DNA from: an uncultured Bacteroidota bacterium
GTDB taxonomy: Bacteria > Bacteroidota > Bacteroidia > Flavobacteriales > Flavobacteriaceae
Direction: 5' to 3'
Assembly: GCA_902629505.1 (NCBI GenBank)
Contig: CACORF010000005.1
Coordinates: 1 to 36,841 of the forward strand
DNA: 36,841 bases
The notes beneath the pieces were generated by a model that was given only the letters and a program-made list of their open reading frames with translations, searched no databases and was not told the DNA's origin. Numbering within the stretch: the stretch's first letter is position 1; every line of letters begins with the position of its first letter. The position numbers and the translations under genes are program-made. Of this stretch, positions 25,279 to 35,191 are shown one piece after another.

Positions 25279-27725
25279 TTTTTCTTTTTAGGATTTAGAT
25301 ACTGTTTGGCAATATCTAATGTAATGGTTTTTGGATCTATTTCTTTTGGAATCTCTACTTTCTTTTTTCCTGATGAGATAATTGACCTTCCCCATCTACC
25401 TTTCTCAACCTTAATACCCTCATCAACCCACTCTGAAACAAGCTTCTCTTTTTCTTTTTGAATTTTTAATTCAATAAGTTCTTCAATATCTTTTTTTGAC
25501 AAATTATCAAAGTCGTAAGTTTTATTTACATTAATAAACATGTCATTCCATTTGATAAAAGGGCCAAACCTACCCTTACCTTTGGTAACAGGTTTCTCAT
25601 TGTATGTATGAATAGGTTCTTCAGATTTTAATTTTTCATCGATTAGTTCAATTGCTACATTTAAATCAACAGTATGAGGGTCAATTCCATTTGGAATTGA
25701 TATAGATTTAGTTGAAAACTTAATGTAAGGTCCATATCTTCCATTGTTTACAGTCACAGTCTCTCCTTTGTGGCTTCCTATTTCTTTTGGAAATTTAAAT
25801 AACTCAAGAGCCTCTTCAAGAGAGATTGTATCAAGTTGCTGATCTTTTGTTAAGCTTGCAAATATTGGTTTTTCCTCTTCATCAATTGTCCCAATTTGAG
25901 CAATTGGTCCAAACTTTCCAAGCCTGACTTTAACAACTCTTCCAGAATTTGGATCAGATCCTAAAATTTTTTCACCTGATTGTCTCTCAGCATTATCTTT
26001 GACCTCATTTACGTTTTCATGAAAATTGCTGTAAAATTGCTTTATTATATCAGTCCAATCCTGGTCTCCAGTTGCAATTTTATCAAAATTCTTTTCAACT
26101 TCTGCAGTAAATCCATAGTCTAAAATATTATTGAAATTATCAACTAAAAAATCATTAACTATCATACCTATATCAGTAGGGACAAGTTTTCCTTTATTTG
26201 AGCCGGTTTTTTCTTTTAATTGAGATTCTCTAATGCCATTTTTATTGAACTCTATTAAATTATAATTTCTATCTAATCCCTCATTAACTCCTTTAGCTAC
26301 ATAGCCTCTATTTTGAATAGTTGAGATGGTAGTGGCATATGTGGCAGGTCTTCCAATACCTAGTTCTTCCAATTTTTTCACCAAAGACGCCTCAGTAAAT
26401 CTTGAGGGAGGTCTAGAAAAAGATTCCCTTGAGTTAATATTCAATAAGTTTAGATTCTCATTTATAGATAGTGCCGGTAAAACACCTTTTTCTTCTTCTA
26501 TTTCATCATCTGTCCCCTCGTTGTAAACTCTGAGATAACCATCAAATTTTATTACCTCACCCCTAGCTACAAAGAATTCACTGTAGGAATCTGATTTTAT
26601 ATTGACTACTGTTCTTTCAATTTGAGCATCAGACATTTGAGAGGAGATCGTTCTTTTCCATATTAGGTGGTATAGTCTTTGCTGATCATAATCAGATGTA
26701 ATTTCCTCAATATTTATATCAGTTGGCCTTACAGCTTCATGTGCTTCTTGAGCAGACTTATTCTTGTTTTTGTAATCTCTGAGATTAACATAATCTTCAC
26801 CATATTTACTTTCTATCTTTTGAACTATAGATGACTTTGCTTCATTTGATATAGTTACACTATCTGTTCTCATATACGTTATAAGCCCGGCTTCATATAG
26901 CTTTTGTGCAGTTGACATCGTTCTAGTAACTCCAAACCCTAGTTTCCTTGAAGCCTCTTGTTGAAGCGTAGAAGTGGTAAAAGGTGGAGTTGGAGACTTT
27001 TTTGCAGGTTTCTTATCGATTGAAGAAATATTAAAAATAGAATTATAATTCTTTTCTAAGAAATCCTTTACTTCTTCAACAGAATAGTATTTTTCATTTA
27101 ACTCAGCCTTAAGCTTAACACCCTGTTCATTTTCAAAAACTCCAATTAGTTTATATGAACTTTTTGATATAAAATTTTTAATTTCTCTTTCTTTTTCAAC
27201 AATAAGTCTTACAGAAACAGATTGCACTCTTCCTGCTGACAATCCAGCCTTAACCTTTCTCCATAGAACAGGAGACAGTTCATAACCAACCAACCTATCA
27301 AGTACTCTTCTAGCTTGTTGAGCGTTAACTAAATTAAAGTTTATGTCTCTTGGAGTTTCAAGGGCATTTAATATTGCATTCTTTGTTATTTCGTGAAAGA
27401 CAATTCTTTCATAATCTTTATTGGCTAAATCAAGATTTTCGTATAAATGCCACGCAATAGCTTCACCTTCTCTATCTTCATCACTTGCTAACCAAACCTT
27501 ATCAGAGTCCTTAACATATTTTTTCAAGTCTCGAATTATTGGCTTCTTTTCAGTTGGTATTACATATTTAGGTTTAAAATCATTTTTAACATCTACTCCT
27601 AGCTCTTTAACTGGTAAGTCAGAAATATGACCAACACAGGAAACAACCTTAAAATCTTGACCCAAGATTTTTTCAATTGTTTTAGCTTTTGTAGCAGATT
27701 CAACTATGACTAAATTTTTTGGCAT
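25275..27725 (-). CDS. topA: DNA topoisomerase I (type IA)
   Basis: Relaxes negatively supercoiled DNA by cutting one strand through a 5'-phosphotyrosine bond. The N-terminal TOPRIM domain shows E9 in LVIVESATKAKTI and the acidic triad D82, E83 and D84 in SDEDREGEA. The catalytic tyrosine is Y284 in GLITYMRTDS. The C-terminal region (about 590-816) has several topoisomerase C-terminal repeats marked by GKFGPIAQIG, NGRYGPYIKF, KGRFGPFIKW and KGRWGRSII, without the zinc-finger cysteines of E. coli TopA. The 816-residue length is normal for Bacteroidetes. It is the first gene of a pair with the ureohydrolase-like gene and is divergent from the MBL/rhodanese gene. Confidence 0.97.
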   Translation of the reverse strand: MPKNLVIVESATKAKTIEKILGQDFKVVSCVGHISDLPVKELGVDVKNDFKPKYVIPTEKKPIIRDLKKYVKDSDKVWLASDEDREGEAIAWHLYENLDLANKDYERIVFHEITKNAILNALETPRDINFNLVNAQQARRVLDRLVGYELSPVLWRKVKAGLSAGRVQSVSVRLIVEKEREIKNFISKSSYKLIGVFENEQGVKLKAELNEKYYSVEEVKDFLEKNYNSIFNISSIDKKPAKKSPTPPFTTSTLQQEASRKLGFGVTRTMSTAQKLYEAGLITYMRTDSVTISNEAKSSIVQKIESKYGEDYVNLRDYKNKNKSAQEAHEAVRPTDINIEEITSDYDQQRLYHLIWKRTISSQMSDAQIERTVVNIKSDSYSEFFVARGEVIKFDGYLRVYNEGTDDEIEEEKGVLPALSINENLNLLNINSRESFSRPPSRFTEASLVKKLEELGIGRPATYATTISTIQNRGYVAKGVNEGLDRNYNLIEFNKNGIRESQLKEKTGSNKGKLVPTDIGMIVNDFLVDNFNNILDYGFTAEVEKNFDKIATGDQDWTDIIKQFYSNFHENVNEVKDNAERQSGEKILGSDPNSGRVVKVRLGKFGPIAQIGTIDEEEKPIFASLTKDQQLDTISLEEALELFKFPKEIGSHKGETVTVNNGRYGPYIKFSTKSISIPNGIDPHTVDLNVAIELIDEKLKSEEPIHTYNEKPVTKGKGRFGPFIKWNDMFINVNKTYDFDNLSKKDIEELIELKIQKEKEKLVSEWVDEGIKVEKGRWGRSIISSGKKKVEIPKEIDPKTITLDIAKQYLNPKKKK

Positions 27726-27808
27726 ATATAAAATTTGGCCCTAAATGTAAATAGATTTATTGTTATGATTGAAAAAAATATAAAAATTTTAAAATTTGTT
27801 TAACATAA

Positions 27809-27839
27809 TTGCTATATAGTTTGAAAGAAACTAATTTTG
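27809..27839 (+). promoter_or_regulatory. Promoter of the MBL/rhodanese gene
   Basis: TTG at 27809-27811 and an exact TAnnTTTG box, TAATTTTG, at 27832-27839, separated by 20 bp. This fits the flavobacterial promoter pattern well. The box ends 7 bp before the ATG at 27847, so the transcript is probably leaderless or nearly so. Confidence 0.55.
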
Positions 27840-27846
27840 TATAAAT

Positions 27847-29211
27847 ATGAAAGTTGAACAGATATATACTAAATGTTTATCACAGGGTTCTTATTATATA
27901 GAGAGTAATAATGAAGTAGCTATTATTGACCCCATAAGAGAGATAGACTCCTACATAGAAAAGGCAAAAATTTCCGGTTCATCGATTAAATATATTTTTG
28001 AAACTCATATTCATGCAGATTTTATAAGTGGACATTTAAACTTAGCAAAAAAGACAGGGGCTAATATCATTTATGGTCCAAAAGCTAATACAAGTTTTAA
28101 AACCATAAATGCAAAAGACTATGAAGAGTTTAAACTAGGTGATGTAACAATTGTTGCTATCCATACACCTGGTCATACAATTGAAAGCACAACATATTTA
28201 TTGAGAGATTCTGATAATAAAGATCATGCAATATTTACAGGTGATACCCTATTTCTTGGTGATGTAGGCAGACCTGATCTTTCTCAAAAATCAACTCTTA
28301 GTAATAGGGATCTTGCCTCAATGCTATATGATAGTCTTAGAAATAAAATAATGATACTTGATGATAATGTTATTGTATACCCTGGGCATGGTCAAGGAAC
28401 TTCATGTGGTAAAGACTTAAGTTCAGAAACTGTTGGAAAACTTGGAGATCAAAAATTAACGAATTATGCATTAAGAGAGAACATGACTAAAGATGAATTC
28501 GTGGATGAAGTTCTTGATGGGCTTGCAGAACCTCCAAAATACTTTCCCTTTAATGTTCATTTAAATAAAGAAGGATATTTAGAGCCCCACTTAATTTTAA
28601 ATAATTCTCTTAAACCACTAAGTGTTAACTATGTTGAAAATATGATGAACGATGTAACAATTCTAGACGTAAGAAATGAGGATGATTTTGCAGAATCACA
28701 TATACCTGGATCAATTTTTATTGGACTGGAAGGAAGGTTTGCTCCATGGGCAGGTGAAATTCTAGAGGACATAAATCAGCCCATAATTTTAATAGCTCCT
28801 GATGGCAAAGAAGAAGAGGCTATTCTTAGACTTTCTAGGGTTGGATTTGACAATATTAAAGGATACTTATCAGGTGGGATTAACTCTTGGACTAAAGCAA
28901 ATAAAAATGTTGAATCAATAGAAAACATTAATCCTGAAGATTTTGTATCTCTCAATTCCAAGAATGATTTAAATATTTTAGATGTCAGATCACAAAGCGA
29001 AAATAACTCCAATTCAATTAGAGAATCATTAAACATCCCTTTGATAGACTTAAAAGATAAAATTCAAAGTATTAATGATAATGACAAACTATATATTCAT
29101 TGTAAAGGTGGATACAGAAGTATGATTGCCTGTTCAATCCTTAATTCAAGATCTAAAAAAAACATTGTAAATATTAAAGGCGGATTCGATAAGATTTCAG
29201 CATTTATATAA
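27847..29211 (+). CDS. MBL-fold hydrolase with two rhodanese domains (persulfide dioxygenase-like)
   Basis: Probably acts in sulfide, persulfide or thiosulfate metabolism in the cytoplasm. The N-terminal metallo-beta-lactamase domain (about 1-190) has THIHADFISGH (H54, H56, D58), HTPGHT (H110), TGDTLFLGDVGRPDL (D133) and YPGHG; these supply the three iron ligands expected of ETHE1-type persulfide dioxygenases (H54, H110, D133). The usual histidine after D58 is F59, as I recall for this bacterial subgroup. Two rhodanese-like domains follow. The first (about 265-355) lacks a catalytic cysteine at the loop IILIAPDGKEE, and the second (about 365-454) has the active-site loop HCKGGYRS with C419. 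The 454-residue length fits this three-domain family. It is a single gene with its own promoter. Confidence 0.88.
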   Translation: MKVEQIYTKCLSQGSYYIESNNEVAIIDPIREIDSYIEKAKISGSSIKYIFETHIHADFISGHLNLAKKTGANIIYGPKANTSFKTINAKDYEEFKLGDVTIVAIHTPGHTIESTTYLLRDSDNKDHAIFTGDTLFLGDVGRPDLSQKSTLSNRDLASMLYDSLRNKIMILDDNVIVYPGHGQGTSCGKDLSSETVGKLGDQKLTNYALRENMTKDEFVDEVLDGLAEPPKYFPFNVHLNKEGYLEPHLILNNSLKPLSVNYVENMMNDVTILDVRNEDDFAESHIPGSIFIGLEGRFAPWAGEILEDINQPIILIAPDGKEEEAILRLSRVGFDNIKGYLSGGINSWTKANKNVESIENINPEDFVSLNSKNDLNILDVRSQSENNSNSIRESLNIPLIDLKDKIQSINDNDKLYIHCKGGYRSMIACSILNSRSKKNIVNIKGGFDKISAFI

Positions 29212-29277
29212 TATTTGAATATTATTCTGCAACAAGATTTTATCTTTTTTTGTAATTTATAAATCAAAAAAATTAAA

Positions 29278-32200
29278 ATGAGGATAAAATATATACTAAC
29301 CCTAACTGCTCTAATCTTTTCTATTTACACTTTTGGACAGTCAAAAAAATCTAAAATAAATTATGATGAAAGTCTATATAATTCAATTGAATACAGGCTA
29401 ATTGGTCCATTTAGAGGTGGACGAGCGGGAACCGCTGTTGGTGTATTAAATAATCCAAACCTTTACTATATGGGTACTGCAGGTGGAGGAGTCTGGAAAA
29501 CACAAGATGCTGGCTCTACTTGGGAGCCTATTAGCGATGGTTATTTTGGTGGAAGTATTGGGGCAATTGCAGTAAGTGAATCTGATCCAAACATCATATA
29601 TGTTGGTGAAGGTGAACAAACTTTAAGAGGGAATGTGTCTTCTGGACATGGAATGTGGAAAAGTACAGATGCAGGTGAAACATGGCATTACATTGGATTG
29701 CCAAAATCTGAGCATATCTCTAGAATAAGAATTCACCCTGATAATCCTGAAATAGTTTATGTAGGAGTTATAGGAAATTTATGGAAACCCAATCCTGAGA
29801 GAGGGCTTTATAAAACAAATGATGGTGGAATGACATGGGAAAAAATTTTATACGTTTCTGATAAAGCTGGAATTGGAGACCTAATTCTCGATCCAAATAA
29901 TTCTAGAATTATATATGCTACAACCTGGCAAATGAAAAGAAATGGATATAGAATGGATAGTGGAGGTCCTGATTCAAAAATTTTTAGAAGTTATGATAGT
30001 GGTAAAACGTGGGAAGATATTTCAGAATTTAATGGATTACCATCATTTCCGTGGGGAATAGTTGGTGTTGCAATTTCTCCTGTAAATTCAAAAAGAATTT
30101 GGGTGATGGTTGAGGCAGATAATGGAGGTTTATTTAGATCAGATGATGGAGGTAATAACTGGGAAAAAGTTAATTCTAATAGAGCATTAAGGCAGAGAGC
30201 TTGGTATTATACAAGAATTTATGCTGATACTCAAAATGAAGATAAAGTATTTGTGCTTAATGTAAGTTATGGAGTATCTACAGATGGAGGAAAAACTTTT
30301 ACATTAAAGAATGCCCCTCATGGGGATCATCATGATTTATGGATTGATCCTAGTAATAATATGAGAATGGTAATTGCTGATGACGGAGGTGCACAAGTTT
30401 CAAATGATGGAGGAGAAAATTGGTCAACATACTTTAATCAACCTACAGCTCAATTCTACAGAGTCTCCACTGATAATTCTTTTCCATATAGAATATATGG
30501 TGCTCAGCAAGATAATAGCACAGTAAGAATAAAACATAGATCCTCAGGATCTTCAATAACTGAAAGAGATTGGGAGCCAAGTGCTGGGGGAGAAAGTGCC
30601 CATTTAGCTCCTGACCCCAAAAATAATGAGATAGTATTCGGTGGTACATATAAAGGCTACATGATGATGCAAGATCATTCAAATGGTCAAATTAGGTCAG
30701 TAAATATTTGGCCAGATAATCCAGCAGGATCAGGTGCTGAAGTTATGAAGTATCGATTCAATTGGAACTTTCCTGTTATGTTTAGCCCAAACAATCCTAA
30801 CAAGTTATACGCAGGCTCAAACTATTTACATCTTTCTGAGAATAGTGGACAGACATGGAAAACAATATCTCCTGATTTAACAAGAAATATTCCAGAGACA
30901 ATAAAGTCATCAGGAGGTCCCATTACCCAGGATAATACTGGCGCAGAGTATTATGCTAATATTTTTGCAATTGCTGAATCAGAACTAGAGGAAGGTGTAA
31001 TCTGGGTCGGAAGTGACGACGGTTTAATTCATATAACAAAAGATGGAGGAGAAACATGGGAAAATATAACTCCACCCAAAAAATTGTCACCTAAATTAAA
31101 TATGATAAATAGTATTGATCCAAGTCCATTTAAAAAAGGGAAAGCGTATATAGCTGCAACCTCATATAAGTTTGGAGATTATACACCTTATCTATACAAA
31201 ACTGAAGATTACGGGAAAACTTGGAGCCTTATAACCGATGGAATTAATTCAAATTATTATACAAGAGTTATAAGAAGTGATAAAAAAAGAGAAGGTCTTC
31301 TTTATGCAGGAACAGAGTGGGGAATGTACATTAGTTTTGATGATGGAAATTCATGGTCTAAATTTCAATTAAATCTTCCTATAACATCAATTAGAGACCT
31401 TGCAGTTAAGGATAACGACCTAGTTGTTGCTACTCATGGTAGAAGTTTTTGGATTATTGATGATTTAACTCCACTACACCAATTAAATGATAATAATCAT
31501 GATGATGATGCGATTCTTTTTAAACCTGACCTTTCATACAGAATGGCTCAATCGGGAGGATGGAATAGACCTAATAATCTTTTATCTGGCCAAAACCACC
31601 CAAATGGAGTAATAATAAATTATTATATAAAAAATCTACAAGAAGGTGATTATATAAGAATTGATATTGAAAATAAGGATGGGTCTGTTATTAGAACTTT
31701 TACAAATAATCAAGATAAATACTCTCAGATTGAAAATAATGAAACTAATAAAATGGTTGGGAATCCTGTCTTGAGCAATCCTAATGATATTGATAATGCA
31801 TTGAGTTCAGACAATCTTGTCTCGTTATCTCCTATGTCAGGTGGAAATAGACTAATATGGGATATGAGATATCCAGGGTTTAAATCATTTGAAGGTATGG
31901 TTCTCTATTCTTCTCCAAATGTAGGTCCAAAAGTTGCACCAGGAAAGTATAATATTAAAATGACTTACAACGATCAAATCCTGCAAAAAGAATTTGAAAT
32001 AGTTAAAGATCCTAGAGTCAAAATCTCTCAGGCTGATTATCAAGATCAACTAGAGTTTTTGATTAATGTTAGAGATGAGGTTAGTAGAGCTAATCAAAAA
32101 ATAATTGATATAAGAAATATTAAAAATAATATGACTTTTATTAGAGATAAGAGTAGTAATAATCTTGAACTACAAGAATTGATAAATAAATATTTAACTG

Positions 32201-32484
32201 ATATCTCTGAAATTGAAAACAATATTCATATGACGAGAAATCAAAGTAGACAAGATCCACTAAATTATGGAATTCGAATAAACAATAGAATTGCATTTTT
32301 ACTAGCAGATTCTCAAAGAGGAGATTATCCTCCAACTGATCAATCAAAAGAATTTTTTATGCAAATAAAAAAAGAATTAGATACTGAAATTCTGAAATTA
32401 GATGCTCTGATTGATAAGCATTCTCAAAAGATTGAGAATTATTTAAAGGAAAATAAAATTGAGTTAATTTCTTTAAATAACTGA
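29278..32484 (+). CDS. Large secreted Asp-box (BNR/sortilin-like) beta-propeller protein
   Basis: An exported protein of 1068 residues with a signal peptide (1-20, ending YTFGQ) and at least eleven Asp-box motifs of the SxDxGxTW type: TQDAGSTW, STDAGETW, TNDGGMTW, SYDSGKTW, SDDGGNNW, STDGGKTF, SNDGGENW, SENSGQTW, TKDGGETW, TEDYGKTW and SFDDGNSW. These indicate one or two multi-bladed propellers covering about residues 30-730. The last 300 residues form a beta-rich domain and then a long helical segment rich in charged residues. Homologues in Bacteroidetes are often labelled glycosyl hydrolase or VPS10/sortilin-like, but no catalytic acids can be identified here, so I do not assign an enzyme activity. 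No type IX secretion C-terminal domain is evident. It follows the MBL gene by 66 bp. Confidence 0.8.
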   Translation: MRIKYILTLTALIFSIYTFGQSKKSKINYDESLYNSIEYRLIGPFRGGRAGTAVGVLNNPNLYYMGTAGGGVWKTQDAGSTWEPISDGYFGGSIGAIAVSESDPNIIYVGEGEQTLRGNVSSGHGMWKSTDAGETWHYIGLPKSEHISRIRIHPDNPEIVYVGVIGNLWKPNPERGLYKTNDGGMTWEKILYVSDKAGIGDLILDPNNSRIIYATTWQMKRNGYRMDSGGPDSKIFRSYDSGKTWEDISEFNGLPSFPWGIVGVAISPVNSKRIWVMVEADNGGLFRSDDGGNNWEKVNSNRALRQRAWYYTRIYADTQNEDKVFVLNVSYGVSTDGGKTFTLKNAPHGDHHDLWIDPSNNMRMVIADDGGAQVSNDGGENWSTYFNQPTAQFYRVSTDNSFPYRIYGAQQDNSTVRIKHRSSGSSITERDWEPSAGGESAHLAPDPKNNEIVFGGTYKGYMMMQDHSNGQIRSVNIWPDNPAGSGAEVMKYRFNWNFPVMFSPNNPNKLYAGSNYLHLSENSGQTWKTISPDLTRNIPETIKSSGGPITQDNTGAEYYANIFAIAESELEEGVIWVGSDDGLIHITKDGGETWENITPPKKLSPKLNMINSIDPSPFKKGKAYIAATSYKFGDYTPYLYKTEDYGKTWSLITDGINSNYYTRVIRSDKKREGLLYAGTEWGMYISFDDGNSWSKFQLNLPITSIRDLAVKDNDLVVATHGRSFWIIDDLTPLHQLNDNNHDDDAILFKPDLSYRMAQSGGWNRPNNLLSGQNHPNGVIINYYIKNLQEGDYIRIDIENKDGSVIRTFTNNQDKYSQIENNETNKMVGNPVLSNPNDIDNALSSDNLVSLSPMSGGNRLIWDMRYPGFKSFEGMVLYSSPNVGPKVAPGKYNIKMTYNDQILQKEFEIVKDPRVKISQADYQDQLEFLINVRDEVSRANQKIIDIRNIKNNMTFIRDKSSNNLELQELINKYLTDISEIENNIHMTRNQSRQDPLNYGIRINNRIAFLLADSQRGDYPPTDQSKEFFMQIKKELDTEILKLDALIDKHSQKIENYLKENKIELISLNN

Positions 32485-32498
32485 AAATTACTGACAAA

Positions 32499-32530
32499 TT
32501 GGCATATTTTCAATTAATTAATTAAATTTA
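32499..32530 (+). promoter_or_regulatory. Possible promoter of the miaB-secG operon
   Basis: TTG at 32499-32501 and TAAATTTA at 32523-32530 (TAnnTTTG with one mismatch), separated by 21 bp. Transcription would begin near 32535, upstream of the candidate ATT/ATA start codons of miaB and well before the first ATG at 32592. Confidence 0.35.
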
Positions 32531-32549
32531 CAAGCTAAATTAAATTAAC

Positions 32550-33929
32550 ATAAAAAAGAAGTCTTTATATATTGAAACATATGGATGTCAGATGAATTTT
32601 GCTGATAGCGAAGTAGTTGCATCAATTCTTAAGAAGGATGGCTATAAACTCACTGATAAGGCAAAAGATGCTAACCTTGTATTACTGAATACTTGTTCTA
32701 TAAGAGATAAAGCTGAGCAAACTGTAAGAAACAAATTAAAAAACTTTAATTCACAGAAAATAGAAAATAAAGATCTTAAGGTTGGATTATTGGGCTGTAT
32801 GGCTGAGAGGCTTAAAGAAAAACTTCTTGATCAGGAAAAAATTGTTGATTTAGTTGTTGGACCTGACTCATATAAAGATTTGCCTAATCTATTAGACCAA
32901 GTTGAGCATAATCAAAAAGCAGTAAATGTTATCCTCTCAAAATCTGAAACTTATGGTGATATTTCTCCTGTTAGAATTCATAATAATGGTATTAATGCAT
33001 TTGTCTCTATAACAAGAGGCTGTGATAATATGTGTACCTTTTGTGTTGTGCCTTTTACAAGAGGTAGAGAAAGAAGTAGAAACCCTGATAGCATTCTAAG
33101 AGAAATTAATGAATTAAATGAAAAAGGTTACAAAGAGATAACCCTCTTAGGGCAAAATGTTGACAGCTACCTTTGGTATGGAGGTGGTCCAAAAAAAGAT
33201 TTTAAAAAAGCCAGTGAATATCAGAAGCTAAATGCAAAGAGATTCTCTGATTTATTGGAAATAGTCGCATCAAACTTTACAGAAATAAGAATTAGATTCT
33301 CTACCTCAAATCCTCAGGATATGACTACTGATGTCATAGAAACTATGGCCAAATATGAAAACATATGTAATTATATTCATTTACCAATTCAGTCAGGGAG
33401 CGATAGAATTCTTAAAAAAATGAATAGATTACACACAAGACAGGAATATCTTGAATTAATTAAAAAAATAAGAGAGATTATTCCTAATTGCGGAATTTCT
33501 CATGATATGATAACTGGGTTTCCAACTGAAACTGAGAGAGATCATCAAGATACACTATCTCTTATGGAAGAGGTAAAATATGACTTTGGATATATGTTTG
33601 CATACTCTGAAAGACCTGGAACTTATGCTGCAAGACATTTTAAGGATGATATTAGTCCTGAATTAAAGCAAAGAAGACTAGAGGAAATTATTACTCTTCA
33701 ACAAAAGCATAGCCTTGAGAGAAACAAAAGATTTATAAATAGTAAGTGTTCTGTTTTAATTGATAAATCTTCAAAAAAATCAGATGACTATTGGAGTGGT
33801 AGAACAAGTGAGAATAATGTTGTTGTATTTCCAAAACACAACTTATCACTTGGAGATATAGTAGATGTTAAAGTTAATGAATGTACAACAGCTACATTAA
33901 TTGGAGATATTTATAAAGTTAAAGTCTAA
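32550..33929 (+). CDS. miaB: tRNA-2-methylthio-N6-isopentenyladenosine synthase, non-canonical start
   Basis: Radical-SAM enzyme that adds a methylthio group to i6A37 of tRNAs. All domains are present: an N-terminal UPF0004 domain, the radical-SAM motif GCDNMCTFC, PIQSGSDRILKKMNR, and a C-terminal TRAM RNA-binding domain. The first ATG in frame (32592) lies inside the conserved ETYGCQMN and would delete the first UPF0004 iron-sulfur cysteine, C13. Reading upstream gives KKKSLYIETYGC directly after an ATA at 32550; the only other sense codons before the in-frame TAA at 32541 are ATT (32544) and AAC. No ATG, GTG or TTG is available, so ATA (or ATT) is the likely start unless the base call is wrong. 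With ATA the protein has 459 residues. The next gene overlaps its stop by one base. Confidence 0.9.
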   Translation: MKKKSLYIETYGCQMNFADSEVVASILKKDGYKLTDKAKDANLVLLNTCSIRDKAEQTVRNKLKNFNSQKIENKDLKVGLLGCMAERLKEKLLDQEKIVDLVVGPDSYKDLPNLLDQVEHNQKAVNVILSKSETYGDISPVRIHNNGINAFVSITRGCDNMCTFCVVPFTRGRERSRNPDSILREINELNEKGYKEITLLGQNVDSYLWYGGGPKKDFKKASEYQKLNAKRFSDLLEIVASNFTEIRIRFSTSNPQDMTTDVIETMAKYENICNYIHLPIQSGSDRILKKMNRLHTRQEYLELIKKIREIIPNCGISHDMITGFPTETERDHQDTLSLMEEVKYDFGYMFAYSERPGTYAARHFKDDISPELKQRRLEEIITLQQKHSLERNKRFINSKCSVLIDKSSKKSDDYWSGRTSENNVVVFPKHNLSLGDIVDVKVNECTTATLIGDIYKVKV

Positions 33930-35191
33930 TGGAATCAATACTTGCAGTTAAACAGAGATTTGGAATTATTGGGGATAACCCTAAGCTAAATAGAGCAATT
34001 GAAAAGTCAATTCAAGTTGCAAGTTCAGATATATCAGTTTTAGTAACTGGTGAAAGTGGTGTAGGAAAAGAAAACATTCCAAAAATTATTCACCAATACT
34101 CTCACAGAAAACATTCAAAATACATAGCCGTTAACTGTGGTGCAATCCCAGATGGAACTATTGACTCAGAGCTATTTGGTCATGAAAAGGGTGCATTTAC
34201 TGGTGCAACAGCAAATAGAAGTGGTTATTTTGAAGTAGCTGATGGTGGTACAATTTTTTTAGATGAAGTTGGAGAGCTTCCTCTTGCTACACAAGTTAGA
34301 CTTTTAAGAGTATTAGAAAGTGGTGAGTTTATTAAAGTTGGATCTTCCAAGGTCGAAAAAACAAATGTCAGGATAGTTGCAGCTACTAACGTCAATATGG
34401 AAGAAGCCATAAAGAAAGGTAAATTTAGAGAAGATCTATTTTACAGATTAAGCACAATTATTATCAATATTCCTCCTCTTAGAGATAGAAAAGAAGACAT
34501 TCCGATATTGTTTAGAAAGTTTGCATCTGATTTTGCTCAAAAATATAATATGCCTACTCTTAGGTTAGATGAAACCGCTCAACAAATTTTATGTCAACAG
34601 GACTGGAAAGGAAACATAAGACAACTTAGAAATATTGCTGAACAAATGTCAATACTCGAAAAGGAGAGAAATTTAAATACTGAGACCCTAAATCATTATT
34701 TACCTAATAAAATTTCTAAATTACCTGCTACTTTGGACGACATTAAAGAAGACAATTCCTCTTTTTCATCCGAAAGAGAAATACTTTATAAAGTTTTATT
34801 TGACATGAAAAATGATTTAAATGATTTAAAAACGCTCACTTTAGAGCTAATGCAAGGTGATAGCTCAACTGAAGTAAAGGAGAAAAATCAAGGATTAATT
34901 GAAAAGATATATGGTGAAGATGAATCTAAACAGGATTCGAAAAATATAGATTTTAAATCAGAGATAGATATTGAAGTTAATCCTAAGATTGACAGTCCAT
35001 TTGAATATGCTGAGACAATTGAGGAAGAGGAGACACTATCTTTGCATGATAAGGAAGTCGAGATGATCAAACAAGCTTTGATAAGAACAAATGGTAGAAG
35101 AAAAAATGCAGCTAAAGAGCTTGGTATTTCTGAAAGAACACTTTATAGAAAAATTAAACAACACAATTTGGGAGATGTATCAAACCTTTAA
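33929..35191 (+). CDS. Sigma-54-dependent Fis-family transcriptional activator without receiver domain
   Basis: AAA+ enhancer-binding protein that opens promoters bound by RpoN. The AAA+ domain starts almost at the N-terminus: Walker A GESGVGKE at 41-48, the sigma-54 contact loop GAFTGA at 88-93, Walker B GGTIFLDEVGEL at 106-117, and the arginine-containing PPLRDRKEDIP segment. A long acidic linker (about 265-375) leads to a Fis-type helix-turn-helix (about 378-415, RRKNAAKELGISERTLYRKI). There is no response-regulator receiver or GAF/PAS domain at the front, so how it is controlled is not visible. It overlaps the miaB stop by one base, an arrangement seen in other Flavobacteriia, and the LptE-like gene begins inside its last 17 bases. 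Confidence 0.92.
   Translation: MESILAVKQRFGIIGDNPKLNRAIEKSIQVASSDISVLVTGESGVGKENIPKIIHQYSHRKHSKYIAVNCGAIPDGTIDSELFGHEKGAFTGATANRSGYFEVADGGTIFLDEVGELPLATQVRLLRVLESGEFIKVGSSKVEKTNVRIVAATNVNMEEAIKKGKFREDLFYRLSTIIINIPPLRDRKEDIPILFRKFASDFAQKYNMPTLRLDETAQQILCQQDWKGNIRQLRNIAEQMSILEKERNLNTETLNHYLPNKISKLPATLDDIKEDNSSFSSEREILYKVLFDMKNDLNDLKTLTLELMQGDSSTEVKEKNQGLIEKIYGEDESKQDSKNIDFKSEIDIEVNPKIDSPFEYAETIEEEETLSLHDKEVEMIKQALIRTNGRRKNAAKELGISERTLYRKIKQHNLGDVSNL

Noticed and set aside
30443-30682. Antisense reading frame inside the Asp-box protein gene
   Set aside because: It is a shadow of a well-conserved coding frame, with no recognisable domain. The same holds for other antisense frames in der, trxB, topA, susC1, ggt, the MBL gene and the sigma-54 gene.
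29278-32484. Calling the Asp-box protein a sialidase or xyloglucanase
   Set aside because: Asp boxes alone do not show enzymatic activity, and I could not identify the catalytic residues of either family.
35091-35174. Longer start of the LptE-like gene
   Set aside because: It would overlap the conserved Fis HTH coding region and place 28 residues before the lipoprotein signal.
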